Counted from the stretch's first letter, positions 1-5,685 are shown. The stretch is 6,798 bases of DNA from Bacteroidia bacterium (GCA_025999735.1 BNXR01000097.1:1-6798), one strand, 5' to 3'. Notes: generated from the sequence alone by a model not told the origin. Program-made: numbers and translations.

Positions 1-349
1 TATCATCGGGTACAAAACTACCCCGTATCAGCTCTTTTTGCAAACACTCGGCTATCCAACGAGCATCCTTCACATCGCTCTTGCGACCGGGCAACTGTTT
101 GATAAAGTACGGATTAGCCACTTTGAGGGAAAAATCGGCTTCCAATACCCGCCAAATCGGTTTCCAATAAATACTAGTACTTTCCATGACTACACGACCA
201 CAACCATGTCTCATCAGCTCATCACGCATCTTGATGAGATCGGGGGTGAGGGTCCCATAACGATTCTCTAAAATAATTTTACCATTTTCGTCCAATATAC
301 ACGAGAAAACACTATCTTTGTGCACATCAAGACCACAACATCTATCCAT
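1..349 (-). CDS. IS110-family transposase, N-terminal part (runs off the left edge)
   Basis: The minus strand translates without a stop from the ATG at 349 to the window edge, giving the first 116 residues of a DEDD-type IS110 transposase. This enzyme acts on DNA to excise and insert its own element, guided in this family by an element-encoded bridge RNA. Visible motifs are GLDVHKDS near the N-terminus (D8), VVMESTSIYWKP (E56) and GRKSDVKDARWIA (D92 and D95). Together these form the RuvC-like DEDD acidic set expected in this domain. The C-terminal part with the catalytic serine lies outside the window, so intactness is unknown. An in-frame ATG two codons upstream (355) is an alternative start. 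A TATCTTTG promoter box lies about 45 bases upstream. Family assignment is firm; the start codon is not. Confidence 0.9.
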   Translation of the reverse strand, partial: MDRCCGLDVHKDSVFSCILDENGKIILENRYGTLTPDLIKMRDELMRHGCGRVVMESTSIYWKPIWRVLEADFSLKVANPYFIKQLPGRKSDVKDARWIAECLQKELIRGSFVPDD

Positions 350-395
350 AAGCATACAAAATTAATTGTTTAACATTTGGTTAATTAACACGCTA

Positions 396-403
396 CAAAG
401 ATA
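396..403 (-). promoter_or_regulatory. Bacteroidota-type -7 box for the IS110 transposase
   Basis: On the minus strand the sequence reads TATCTTTG, an exact match to the TAnnTTTG -7 element of Bacteroidota promoters, about 45 bases before the transposase start. No clear TTTG -33 element is seen at normal spacing. Just upstream of it on the minus strand (410-422) lies a small dyad, GTACT-TCG-AGTAC. Confidence 0.5.
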
Positions 404-466
404 GCATTTGTACTTCGAGTACGGTAGGTTGTATGCCAGAAAAAGATGCGAGGTCTTGATTTTTAT

Positions 467-548
467 TCATGCGCTTGGAAATCCTGCAATTTTCATGTAC
501 TTTTGCTTAAAGGTATGCTTTGGATTTATTGTGTTCAGTAAATAGATA
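467..548 (-). pseudogene. Abi_2-type (HEPN) gene, C-terminal fragment cut off by the IS4-type element
   Basis: This is the downstream piece of the gene whose main part lies at 2217-2678. On the minus strand it begins inside the target duplication and reads YLLNTINPKHTFKQK, then YMKIAGFPSA and a TGA stop. YLLN.INP.HTFK and a late GFP are typical of the C-terminus of Abi_2 (PF07751) proteins. The normal tail between the FKQK and GFP motifs, and after GFPS, is shorter than usual, which suggests further small deletions. The IS110 element probably begins between here and position 356, so its insertion may have removed the natural end of this gene. Confidence 0.7.
544..548. repeat. Target-site duplication, left copy (AGATA)
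   Basis: AGATA immediately precedes the left inverted repeat of the IS and is repeated at 2217-2221 right after the right inverted repeat. A 6-bp reading (TAGATA) is possible if the element end is placed one base further in. Removing one copy with the IS restores the interrupted reading frame. Confidence 0.85.
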
Positions 549-564
549 ACTAAAGTTTCCCACC
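549..564. repeat. Left terminal inverted repeat of the IS
   Basis: ACTAAAGTTTCCCACC is the exact reverse complement of 2201-2216. Similarity stops after 16 bases on the inner side. Confidence 0.92.
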
Positions 565-628
565 CCACGTAATGACTATTTCCGGCAGATGTAAAACTCG
601 CCATTGCTCTAACATTCAAGCATTTAGA

Positions 629-2080
629 TTATACGACATTTTCGCTTTCACGTTCTTCTGTATCCAATTGATTTACAGCCTCTAACATGACTAAAACTCT
701 TTTAGAGGTCTTATCATCATTGATTATTCTACCGATAGTCTCATTGACATCTGTGCCAAAATATTCCAATAACTCGGCAACAAGTTTCAAAAACAGTTTA
801 TATATCCGTTCATAAATGGTCGCCTCCAATAGTTTAGATTGTATTTCTCTAAACAGCACCCCCATTGTTTCGTACGACTGGAATCGCTTCTTTAAAGTTA
901 AAATCGTATGGGTTATCAAAGCCAATGTGACATCGGCAACCTGTCCATCAAAATCGGTGTTTTGTGCCTTCCCCAAACGCAAATATTGCTTACATTCCTT
1001 AAACATAACCTCAATACTCCAGCGGATTTGATAAAGTTCCATCGCTTTTGCGAAGGAGAGCGATACATCGGTCGTCAATAATAGAGTCCAAGATGTTGCA
1101 TGCTTATATTTGATGTAAAATAGACGAACCGAAACGCCCTTATACAAAGCATTTACGATCATATAGTCTGAATGAAACTTTCGAGATGTATGCACCTTGT
1201 CTTTTTTTACTTCATTCATTTTAGTGATAGTTTGCGAGTTCATTTCCTTGCCACCAACCTCGAATTTGCGCTTGTCCATTTTGCATATTCCTATCACGTG
1301 CATCATGCCTTTGCGTATTTTACGGATGCCTTTGATCATGCCATCGGTTATAAACCAACTGTCCATCAGCACATAAGAAGCTAACATACCGTGGCGGCAA
1401 GCGCGTTTTAGCATCGATAGGACGATGCTTGGTTTTTCGGCATCCAATTCGGCATATCGCTGTGCACCATAACTGTTCTCACTTCTATGCTTGTGAAATT
1501 GCTCTTTTGTTTCTTTTGCTGTCAACCCGTACCCGTTTTTTTTGCTCTCCCGATGCAGAGAACAATCGCAAGCTATGTGACTTTTTGTATCACAATACGA
1601 CAACACAAGTAGTTTTATACCAAGTATATAGCCGTGTAAACGATGACTAAATATTTTACTGATACATTCTATGGTTTTGCCTGCTTTGGGTAGATCTGTA
1701 TCGTCCACAACGAAACATTTTACACCCCCATTATTGTCTCCCTTTTCTTTAGCGCATCGCACAAATTGCTTGGCAAAGCTCAAAAGTATGCCACGCCAAT
1801 TAACAAATTCATTGTTCATCAGTCGATAATCTGTATTGTCATCCATTTCTGACAGTCCTGTTTTTTGAGCGACATTTACGCTAATGCCACCTAAGCGTTG
1901 TAGAATGAGGTCTGTTAGCACCTGCATCAAGCCTATTCCTTGTGTTTTGGCGGATGCGAACGGCTTCAATACTGACCAAGCCTTGAATTGTTTTATCATA
2001 CCGAGTACCCCTTCATTCATTTTTTCTTTTGTGCTCACAAGTGATGTAATCTCGTTTAAATTGTCTAATTTTGTGCTCAT
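629..2080 (-). CDS. DDE transposase of the IS4 superfamily (DDE_Tnp_1 fold)
   Basis: This 483-residue protein catalyses cut-and-paste transposition of the surrounding IS by binding its ends and cutting DNA with a metal-dependent DDE site. The N-terminal 110 residues look like the DNA-binding region. The first catalytic Asp is in VVDDTDLPKAGK (about D126) and the second in YVLMDSWF (D240). The catalytic Glu lies in YQIRWSIEVMFKECK, which fits the IS4 signature Y-(2)-R-(3)-E-(6)-K exactly (Y350, R353, E357, K364). All key residues are present and the gene is uninterrupted, so it is likely active. The start at 2080 (MSTKLDN) follows a TATCTTTG promoter box 47 bases upstream. The 80 bases between the stop and the left IS end hold no second gene. 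Confidence 0.93.
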   Translation of the reverse strand: MSTKLDNLNEITSLVSTKEKMNEGVLGMIKQFKAWSVLKPFASAKTQGIGLMQVLTDLILQRLGGISVNVAQKTGLSEMDDNTDYRLMNNEFVNWRGILLSFAKQFVRCAKEKGDNNGGVKCFVVDDTDLPKAGKTIECISKIFSHRLHGYILGIKLLVLSYCDTKSHIACDCSLHRESKKNGYGLTAKETKEQFHKHRSENSYGAQRYAELDAEKPSIVLSMLKRACRHGMLASYVLMDSWFITDGMIKGIRKIRKGMMHVIGICKMDKRKFEVGGKEMNSQTITKMNEVKKDKVHTSRKFHSDYMIVNALYKGVSVRLFYIKYKHATSWTLLLTTDVSLSFAKAMELYQIRWSIEVMFKECKQYLRLGKAQNTDFDGQVADVTLALITHTILTLKKRFQSYETMGVLFREIQSKLLEATIYERIYKLFLKLVAELLEYFGTDVNETIGRIINDDKTSKRVLVMLEAVNQLDTEERESENVV

Positions 2081-2161
2081 AAGTGGTGGTGATATTTATT
2101 ACGTGTCTTTTATGAATTAACTGTCTCAAAGATAGTAATTTATATCCAATTAACACCACTT
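2081..2161 (-). promoter_or_regulatory. Fold-back repeat over the transposase start (possible shield against read-through expression)
   Basis: On the minus strand AAGTGGTG (2161-2154) is complementary over 8 bp to CACCACTT (2088-2081), which directly abuts the ATG at 2080. The transposase promoter box at 2127-2134 lies between the two arms. A transcript from the element's own promoter therefore lacks the first arm, while one entering from outside contains both and can fold over the start codon. This layout matches the fold-back inhibition known for IS10 and IS50. The arms are seen; the function is inferred. Confidence 0.5.
2127..2134 (-). promoter_or_regulatory. -7 box of the transposase promoter (TATCTTTG)
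   Basis: The minus strand reads TATCTTTG, a perfect TAnnTTTG box, 47 bases before the transposase ATG and inside the IS. No clean TTTG -33 element is seen; a TTGG lies closer than normal. Confidence 0.55.
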
Positions 2162-2200
2162 TTTTCAATTTTTTTTTGCCCTATTTTCAACGATTTAGAA

Positions 2201-2216
2201 GGTGGGAAACTTTAGT
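2201..2216. repeat. Right terminal inverted repeat of the IS
   Basis: GGTGGGAAACTTTAGT is the exact complement of the left end at 549-564 and is followed directly by the AGATA duplication. Confidence 0.92.
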
Positions 2217-2221
2217 AGATA
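2217..2221. repeat. Target-site duplication, right copy (AGATA)
   Basis: This is the second copy of the 5-bp duplication flanking the IS; the first is at 544-548. Confidence 0.85.
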
Positions 2222-2678
2222 ATCATCGAGAGCGCATAATACATACGGTTGTTACTGGCGGTTTTATTTTCAAACCATGTGTTAGCTGCATTTTTTTTGC
2301 TTTTCCCGATTTTAAATTATCATACAAACGCGAAAGTGCCCCAAATGATGTAATCTCCAACAAGATAAAAGAAGGTGGAAAATGATTTGAATATTTTGAC
2401 TTGAAGGAAAGAATAAATTCGTCATCACTCCTTGATAACTCGTCATTAATTTTAGTAAGTGTAGCATGATGTTTTGTTAAATCAACAAATAAACTATCAT
2501 TTTCTATCCAAAACGCATCATTACCCATAGACAGCACAAAAGCCATTTTAGAGCGAACAACTATTTCTACTTTCTCTAACTCTGAAATGATTAATTGACG
2601 TAGCTCACGGTCGAATTTATAGAGGCTAAAAGCCGCTTCAAAATTTGTATCCGGCTTGAAAAATAATTCGCTTCTTTT
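2217..2678 (-). pseudogene. Abi_2-type (HEPN, abortive infection-like) gene, main fragment: frameshifted, deleted and IS-interrupted
   Basis: The minus strand from 2678 reads SELFFKPDTNFEAAFSLYKF, then DRELRQLIISELEKVEIVVR and SKMAFVLSMGNDAFW, and later FPPSFILLEITSFGALSRLY. These are hallmark segments of Abi_2 (PF07751, AbiD/AbiF-like) proteins, predicted HEPN ribonucleases linked to phage resistance. At the A8 run (minus strand, 2298-2291) the frame shifts by one; the shifted frame continues as NAANTWFENKTASNNR and MYYALSMIIY up to the IS. Intact homologues have several dozen residues, including the RN-x3-HH (R-x4-H) motif, between the SRLY and NNR.YY segments; here they are missing. The frame also closes at a TAA (2681-2679) next to an A6 run, and upstream only a short piece (FLPYWQDP) in another frame is suggestive. 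The gene cannot make a functional HEPN protein. Confidence 0.75.
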
Positions 2679-2817
2679 TTACGATAAAATCAAGTGGATC
2701 TTGCCAATAAGGAAGAAATACAATATCTACAGTCGCTCGCAGAGCAAATTCCGCTCAACTACCCCATTGAGGCACACACACGCGAAAATTGCTAATCAAA
2801 TCACAGCAAAAATCAAT

Positions 2818-2994
2818 GGACTAAATCTTATCTAATCCACCCACCCGACCTTAATGGGACTAAATTTTCATAAAAGCGTTCCGCCTTTGGCTACGCGCTA
2901 AACGGTTTGGCACGGTTTTCAAAAAACATCATAATAATTTGAGCATAAAGAATAGTCAAAAACGCGCGCCAAACCTTGGAAAGGACTAAATTTT
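2818..2994 (+). repeat. Three dispersed copies of the word GGACTAAAT
   Basis: GGACTAAAT occurs at 2818, 2857 and 2983. The second and third copies extend to GGACTAAATTTT. The last two bracket palindromic repeat copy A. They may be scars of repeated insertion or deletion; no function is visible. Confidence 0.45.
2889..2976. repeat. Palindromic dispersed repeat, copy A
   Basis: It begins GGCTACGCGCTAAACGGTTT and ends CAAAAACGCGCGCCAAACCT. The arms GGTTTGGC (2904-2911) and GCCAAACC (2968-2975) are perfect complements, and the pairing extends imperfectly through the adjoining CGGTTTT and AAAACG stretches. A second copy lies at 3865-3956 in the same orientation. The two share ends but differ in the middle. 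Confidence 0.7.
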
Positions 2995-3082
2995 GTTAAG
3001 GCTACGCCGTATCAATTATAAGGTACTCCCCTTCCCCCCAGCTCGCGCGGTCGCATTTTTTTATAACTTGCTCCGCGCCGAC

Positions 3083-3149
3083 AAATAACATAATGTTCTG
3101 TTATAGAACAGCCCGAAGCGGTCAGTCCTATAACTACATTATGTTAAAT
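3083..3149 (+). repeat. attC-like imperfect hairpin
   Basis: Two paired segments are visible: TAACATAATGT (3086-3096) with ACATTATGTTA (3136-3146), and GTTATAG (3100-3106) with CTATAAC (3128-3134). They are separated by a 3-versus-1 internal loop and closed by a 21-nt loop. The right end GTTAAAT (3143-3149) fits the integron R' consensus GTTRRRY, and the left end has the TAAC of an R'' box although the bases before it do not fit RYYY. Architecture and size resemble an integron attC site, but no integrase or cassette array is in the window, so this may simply be a palindromic repeat. Confidence 0.35.
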
Positions 3150-3192
3150 GTCCGCTACGCTCTAAAATCTAAGGCGCAAATCAACCGGCATA

Positions 3193-3215
3193 TTTTTGAT
3201 TGTGCCAATCAAAAA
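3193..3215. repeat. Hairpin, 10-bp perfect stem
   Basis: TTTTTGATTG and CAATCAAAAA are perfectly complementary around a TGC loop. It has the A-stem-T shape of a bidirectional terminator, but no gene ends next to it. Confidence 0.55.
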
Positions 3216-3270
3216 AGAGCCAACCACACGAATACCGCTCACACACGCCAACCCACGCGTGCTACCGCAC

Positions 3271-3311
3271 AGAAAAAAACAACTCCGTTGCGCTCACGTT
3301 GTATTTTTTCT
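3271..3311. repeat. Hairpin with A/T-rich arms
   Basis: AGAAAAAAACAAC (3271-3283) pairs with GTTGTATTTTTTCT (3298-3311) with one unpaired base. It lies in the C-rich, G-poor block. Confidence 0.45.
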
Positions 3312-3457
3312 TTGCCCACACACCAGCGAGCTCTCGCGCGGTCACCGCTTTAATCCTACTGCCAAGAATAACAGTAATTTGAAACTTCAACCACGTCCCC
3401 GACCGCCACCCCTAATAGAGATGGGTGTTCGAGGCTCACAGTTTTAGATACGCCCGA

Positions 3458-3520
3458 CACGAAAAAGCCAAAAAGTCTTAAAATCTCGTAAAGCCGGATT
3501 TTTTTTTGGCATTTGTCGTG
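3458..3520. repeat. Hairpin with CACGA...TCGTG arms
   Basis: CACGAAAAAGCCAAAAA (3458-3474) pairs imperfectly with TTTTTGGCATTTGTCGTG (3503-3520), and weaker complementarity continues outward into GCCCGA and CCGGTC. The next hairpin at 3603-3709 has the same outer word (CACGA with a run of A, opposite GTCGTG), so the two may be related. Confidence 0.5.
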
Positions 3521-3602
3521 CCGGTCGTTGCAACTACCGACGTTCATGGCAACTTGCAGTGTATAGAGGAAAGGGGAGCGCGGGACGCGCATTTTTAAGA
3601 AA

Positions 3603-3709
3603 CGCCCTCCACGAAAAAAAAGAAAAATCCTTTCCCTTTTTTGGGGGAGTATATTCCACTTTGGGATAATGGCGAAAAAGGGAAATTTATTTTTTTGTCG
3701 TGAAGGGCG
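3603..3709. repeat. Long nested hairpin (107 nt)
   Basis: The outer arms CGCCCTCCACGA (3603-3614) and TCGTGAAGGGCG (3698-3709) pair at 11 of 12 positions. A-run and T-run flanks extend the stem. The inner arms TTTCCCTTTTT (3631-3641) and AAAAAGGGAAA (3675-3685) are perfect. The apex holds the near-palindrome GGAGTATATTCC. This is the largest structure in the window and could be a non-coding RNA or a miniature element. Confidence 0.6.
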
Positions 3710-3726
3710 AACTACCCTTCGGGCAG

Positions 3727-3768
3727 TGGGCAGAAAGTATCTCGCTAAAGGCGAGCTTTTTCTGCCCA
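3727..3768. repeat. Two-tier perfect hairpin (42 nt)
   Basis: TGGGCAGAAA (3727-3736) pairs with TTTCTGCCCA (3759-3768). Inside it, CTCGC (3741-3745) pairs with GCGAG (3751-3755) around TAAAG. Fifteen perfect pairs in 42 bases are unlikely to be chance. Confidence 0.65.
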
Positions 3769-3771
3769 GGG

Positions 3772-3816
3772 GCGAGAATAACTCAAAATCAATGAAGATT
3801 TTGAGTTATTTCCCGC
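3772..3816. repeat. Perfect 14-bp hairpin
   Basis: AATAACTCAAAATC (3777-3790) and GATTTTGAGTTATT (3797-3810) are exact complements around AATGAA. GCG (3772-3774) and CGC (3814-3816) extend the stem past a short internal loop. It is the third of three consecutive hairpins starting at 3603. Confidence 0.65.
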
Positions 3817-3864
3817 AAAATTCATCATCATCATAAAACCAAAGCCACCGCTACGTCCGCACAC

Positions 3865-3956
3865 GGCTACGTTGCTAAACGGTTTGTCACGGTTTTTGAA
3901 AAGGGCGTCATTACAGGGTTGGTCGTAATGAAGGGTCAAAAACGCGCGCCAAACCT
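3865..3956. repeat. Palindromic dispersed repeat, copy B
   Basis: It shares both ends with copy A: GCTAAACGGTTT then CACGGTTTT on the left, and on the right an identical stretch ending CAAAAACGCGCGCCAAACCT. The middle differs and has its own 7-bp stem (TCATTAC at 3908-3914 with GTAATGA at 3925-3931). Conserved arms with a variable centre suggest conserved structure or conserved element ends. Confidence 0.7.
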
Positions 3957-4044
3957 CATCAGAATTGATTTACAGACATAAACTAAGGTGCTTCGCAGAG
4001 GGTTGACCTGTCCAACGCTGATTTACAGAATTTCAGAACTCCTT

Positions 4045-4074
4045 ACGAAAATTGCTGAAGCAGCAATTTCTCGT
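4045..4074. repeat. Hairpin with 13 base pairs and one bulge
   Basis: ACGA plus AAATTGCTG (4045-4057) pairs with CAGCAATTT, a bulged C, and TCGT (4061-4074) around an AAG loop. It lies about 170 bases before the first DUF6266-type gene. No U-tract follows, so a terminator role is not supported. Confidence 0.55.
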
Positions 4075-4160
4075 GGAATTTGGTTTATAATGATGTGTAG
4101 TGTCAAGATTCATAGGTAGAATAACCACCACCGAAGGGAAAGAAATTGAGGCAACAGCAA

Positions 4161-4211
4161 CCGTTTGCCGATACATACAGCCACAAATAACAACTATTAG
4201 CAGTATCTTTA
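4161..4211 (+). promoter_or_regulatory. Upstream module of array gene 1 (shared with gene 3)
   Basis: CCGTTTGCCGATAC (4161-4174) is followed 40 bases later, TTTG to box, by TATCTTTA (4204-4211), a near match to the TAnnTTTG -7 box. The same 14-mer and a TAACTTTA box recur at the same 40-base spacing before gene 3. The distance is too long for the 14-mer to be an ordinary -33 element, so it may be an activator site or simply part of a duplicated unit. Confidence 0.4.
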
Positions 4212-4245
4212 CAAAACAAGGTAATAACCTATTAAAACAAACGAC

Positions 4246-4890
4246 ATGGGTACATATAAAGACGGTATCAAGGGATCATTTTCAGGAAAAATTGGCCCCG
4301 TAATCGGTGCAAAATGGAAACAAACGGACTACATGCGCTCATTGCCCCGAAAAAATCATAACCCATCCACACTGGGGCAACTCAAACAGCAAAGTAAATT
4401 CAGAATAATGATGCTATTTCTACTACCCATCAATGAATACTTACGCACAGGCTACAAACTATTCATCGAAAATCAAACCCCTTTGAATGCAGCCATCCAA
4501 TACAACATCAAAAACGCAATCACCGGAACATACCCCAACTTTGCCATCAAATACGACAAAGTACTCACATCGCGCGGACTACTTCCCAATGCAAAGAACA
4601 TCACCATCAGAGTAGAAGCCAATAGAATAGTCATCATCAGATGGGAATGTGACCGCCTCGACCCTGCTCTCAGTTCTGCCGACTTCTCAATGATTGCCAT
4701 CATCAACGCCATCAAAGCACAAGCCATATTCACTACGCACGGAATGACACGCGCTCACGAACAAATGTCTATACAAATGCCGCACGATTGGGTAGGCGAC
4801 AGCGCAGAACTATATATATCGTTCATCTCGCAAAACGAAGCAGAAGTATCAAACAGTGAGCACATAAATATTGCTAAAGTTATCAACTAA
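4246..4890 (+). CDS. DUF6266-type protein, first of three tandem paralogues
   Basis: This 214-residue protein of unknown function belongs, by recognition of its N-terminal signature, to the DUF6266 family of Bacteroidota. The signature is GSFSGKIGPVIGAKWKQTDY plus MRSLP (residues 10-34). A second conserved block follows at about 79-96 (PLNAAIQYN and GTYP), and a C-terminal block at about 181-204 (DWVGDSAELYISFIS then VSNS). There is no signal peptide or membrane segment. It aligns with gene 3 over its full length without gaps. The start at MGTYK was chosen because it aligns with the MG.IKKG starts of the other two copies. Compared with the paralogues it has lost GTVVG (GPVIG) and IDY (TDY). 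Function, partners and localisation are not evident. Confidence 0.85.
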   Translation: MGTYKDGIKGSFSGKIGPVIGAKWKQTDYMRSLPRKNHNPSTLGQLKQQSKFRIMMLFLLPINEYLRTGYKLFIENQTPLNAAIQYNIKNAITGTYPNFAIKYDKVLTSRGLLPNAKNITIRVEANRIVIIRWECDRLDPALSSADFSMIAIINAIKAQAIFTTHGMTRAHEQMSIQMPHDWVGDSAELYISFISQNEAEVSNSEHINIAKVIN

Positions 4891-4971
4891 ATTCTAAAAA
4901 TACCAACTCTATACCTTAGCCGTACCTTGTTCGTACCAAAGAGCCATAAAGATACAAAAATTTACATTTCA

Positions 4972-5031
4972 AAGGCAGGTTTGAAACCTCATCCAACAGA
5001 TAGATTATTAACCCTAAAAAAAATAGAAATC
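4972..5031 (+). promoter_or_regulatory. Conserved leader of array gene 2
   Basis: The leader begins with GGCAGGTTTGAAACCT, containing the dyad AGGTTT-G-AAACCT (4977-4989), and ends with GATAGATTATTAACCCT, an A8 run and TAGAAATC directly before the ATG. It matches the gene 3 leader almost exactly in its last 31-33 bases. No Shine-Dalgarno is present; the A-rich stretch fits the usual Bacteroidota start context. A possible -7 box, TACCTTGT, lies at 4923-4930. Confidence 0.55.
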
Positions 5032-5661
5032 ATGGGACAAATAAAAAAAGGAATACTCGGAAGCTTTTCAGGCAAGGTGGGGACAGTCGTTGGTTCACAT
5101 TGGAAACAAATTGACTACATACGCTCCATGCCATCCCACCACCACGATGCTAAAACACCCAAGCAAATGGAGCAAAGACTTAAATTAGCCCTACTCTCAG
5201 AATACTTAAAAATCATGCTACCCTTTGTTGACATTGGGTTTAAAAACAACCAAAATAACACATCACCTTTCAATGCAGCCTTCAAATACAACTTTGCTAA
5301 TGCCTTTTATGGTGACTATCCGAATATACAACTTGACCTCGCTTACATATTGCTTTCTCATGGCTCTACCAAAGGAACTGATTATGCTCACATTAGTGCT
5401 ATCCACACTGCAATTACTATTACATGGAGATTTAATGCGAGTACTGAAAATGGCAACGATACGGCTATGATTGTGGCGGTGAATTATCTCCAAAATAAAT
5501 GCGTTTTCCAATTTGGTGCTAAAAAAAGGTCTAATCTTGAGGCAATTATTGAAGTGCCGAGTGATTGGGTAGGTTGCGGAGTATCCATATTTTTAGCCTT
5601 CAGGGCTGAAGACGAAAAAGACATCTCAAATAGTATGTGCTTAGGAACTGTATTCATTTAA
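5032..5661 (+). CDS. DUF6266-type protein, second tandem paralogue
   Basis: The protein has 209 residues and unknown function. Its first 34 residues match gene 3 at 27 positions (MGQIKKGILGSFSGKVGTVV, then GSHWKQIDYIRSMP), and SPFNAAFKYN with GDYP recur at about 78-97. The C-terminal DWVG block (178-181) and the SN-S near the end are kept. It is colinear with gene 3 up to about residue 131 and diverges more in the second half. The open frame extends upstream to 4927, but the start at 5032 is preferred because leader and MG start match gene 3, and the extra 35 codons translate repeat and leader sequence. No export signal is seen. The middle (LLSEYLKIMLPFVDIGFK) is the most divergent part of the shared region. 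Confidence 0.85.
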   Translation: MGQIKKGILGSFSGKVGTVVGSHWKQIDYIRSMPSHHHDAKTPKQMEQRLKLALLSEYLKIMLPFVDIGFKNNQNNTSPFNAAFKYNFANAFYGDYPNIQLDLAYILLSHGSTKGTDYAHISAIHTAITITWRFNASTENGNDTAMIVAVNYLQNKCVFQFGAKKRSNLEAIIEVPSDWVGCGVSIFLAFRAEDEKDISNSMCLGTVFI

Positions 5662-5685
5662 TAGGCATATTCATCTCGTGCAGAG

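Larger units (their letters stand above)
549..2216 (-). mobile_element. Complete IS4-superfamily insertion sequence, 1668 bp
   Basis: The element is bounded by 16-bp perfect terminal inverted repeats (ACTAAAGTTTCCCACC at 549-564 and its complement at 2201-2216) and flanked by the 5-bp direct repeat AGATA. It carries one transposase gene on the minus strand with its own promoter box. A 5-6 bp duplication and a length near 1.7 kb fit IS1634- or ISH3-like members of the IS4 superfamily better than classical IS4 (10-13 bp duplications), so the exact family is left open. The perfect ends, clean duplication and intact gene indicate a recent insertion. It landed inside an Abi_2-type gene. Confidence 0.92.
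2680..4245. other. Gene-poor, hairpin- and repeat-rich region
   Basis: I find no credible protein-coding gene in this 1.55-kb stretch. The short open frames (for example 3093-3353 and 3196-3447 on the plus strand) overlap one another, have no family resemblance and cover repeat sequence. The region carries an ~90-bp palindromic repeat in two copies, an attC-like hairpin, a strongly C-over-G-skewed block (about 3215-3420) and at least six other inverted repeats listed separately. It may contain one or more structured RNAs, remnants of small non-autonomous elements, or both. Confidence 0.6.

Noticed and set aside
38..271. Plus-strand ORF of 77 codons at the left edge
   Set aside because: It is the antisense shadow of the IS110 transposase, whose minus-strand frame carries the DEDD motifs.
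3193..3215. Rho-independent terminator of a gene
   Set aside because: The stem has few G-C pairs, and no credible coding region ends nearby on either strand.
3093..3447. Overlapping plus-strand ORFs of 60-86 codons in the C-rich block
   Set aside because: They overlap in different frames, are basic and low in complexity, have no recognisable domain or start context, and one begins inside the attC-like hairpin. They are probably read-through of non-coding repeat sequence.
2889..3956. CRISPR array
   Set aside because: Only two copies about 1 kb apart with divergent centres; no short regular repeat-spacer pattern and no cas gene.
4100..4303. Plus-strand ORF of 67 codons before the first array gene
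   Set aside because: It overlaps the start of the DUF6266-type gene in another frame and covers the shared upstream module, which better explains the sequence.
4927..5031. N-terminal extension of array gene 2
   Set aside because: The 35 extra codons translate the GGCAGGT dyad and A-rich leader shared with gene 3; the conserved MG start at 5032 aligns with the other copies.
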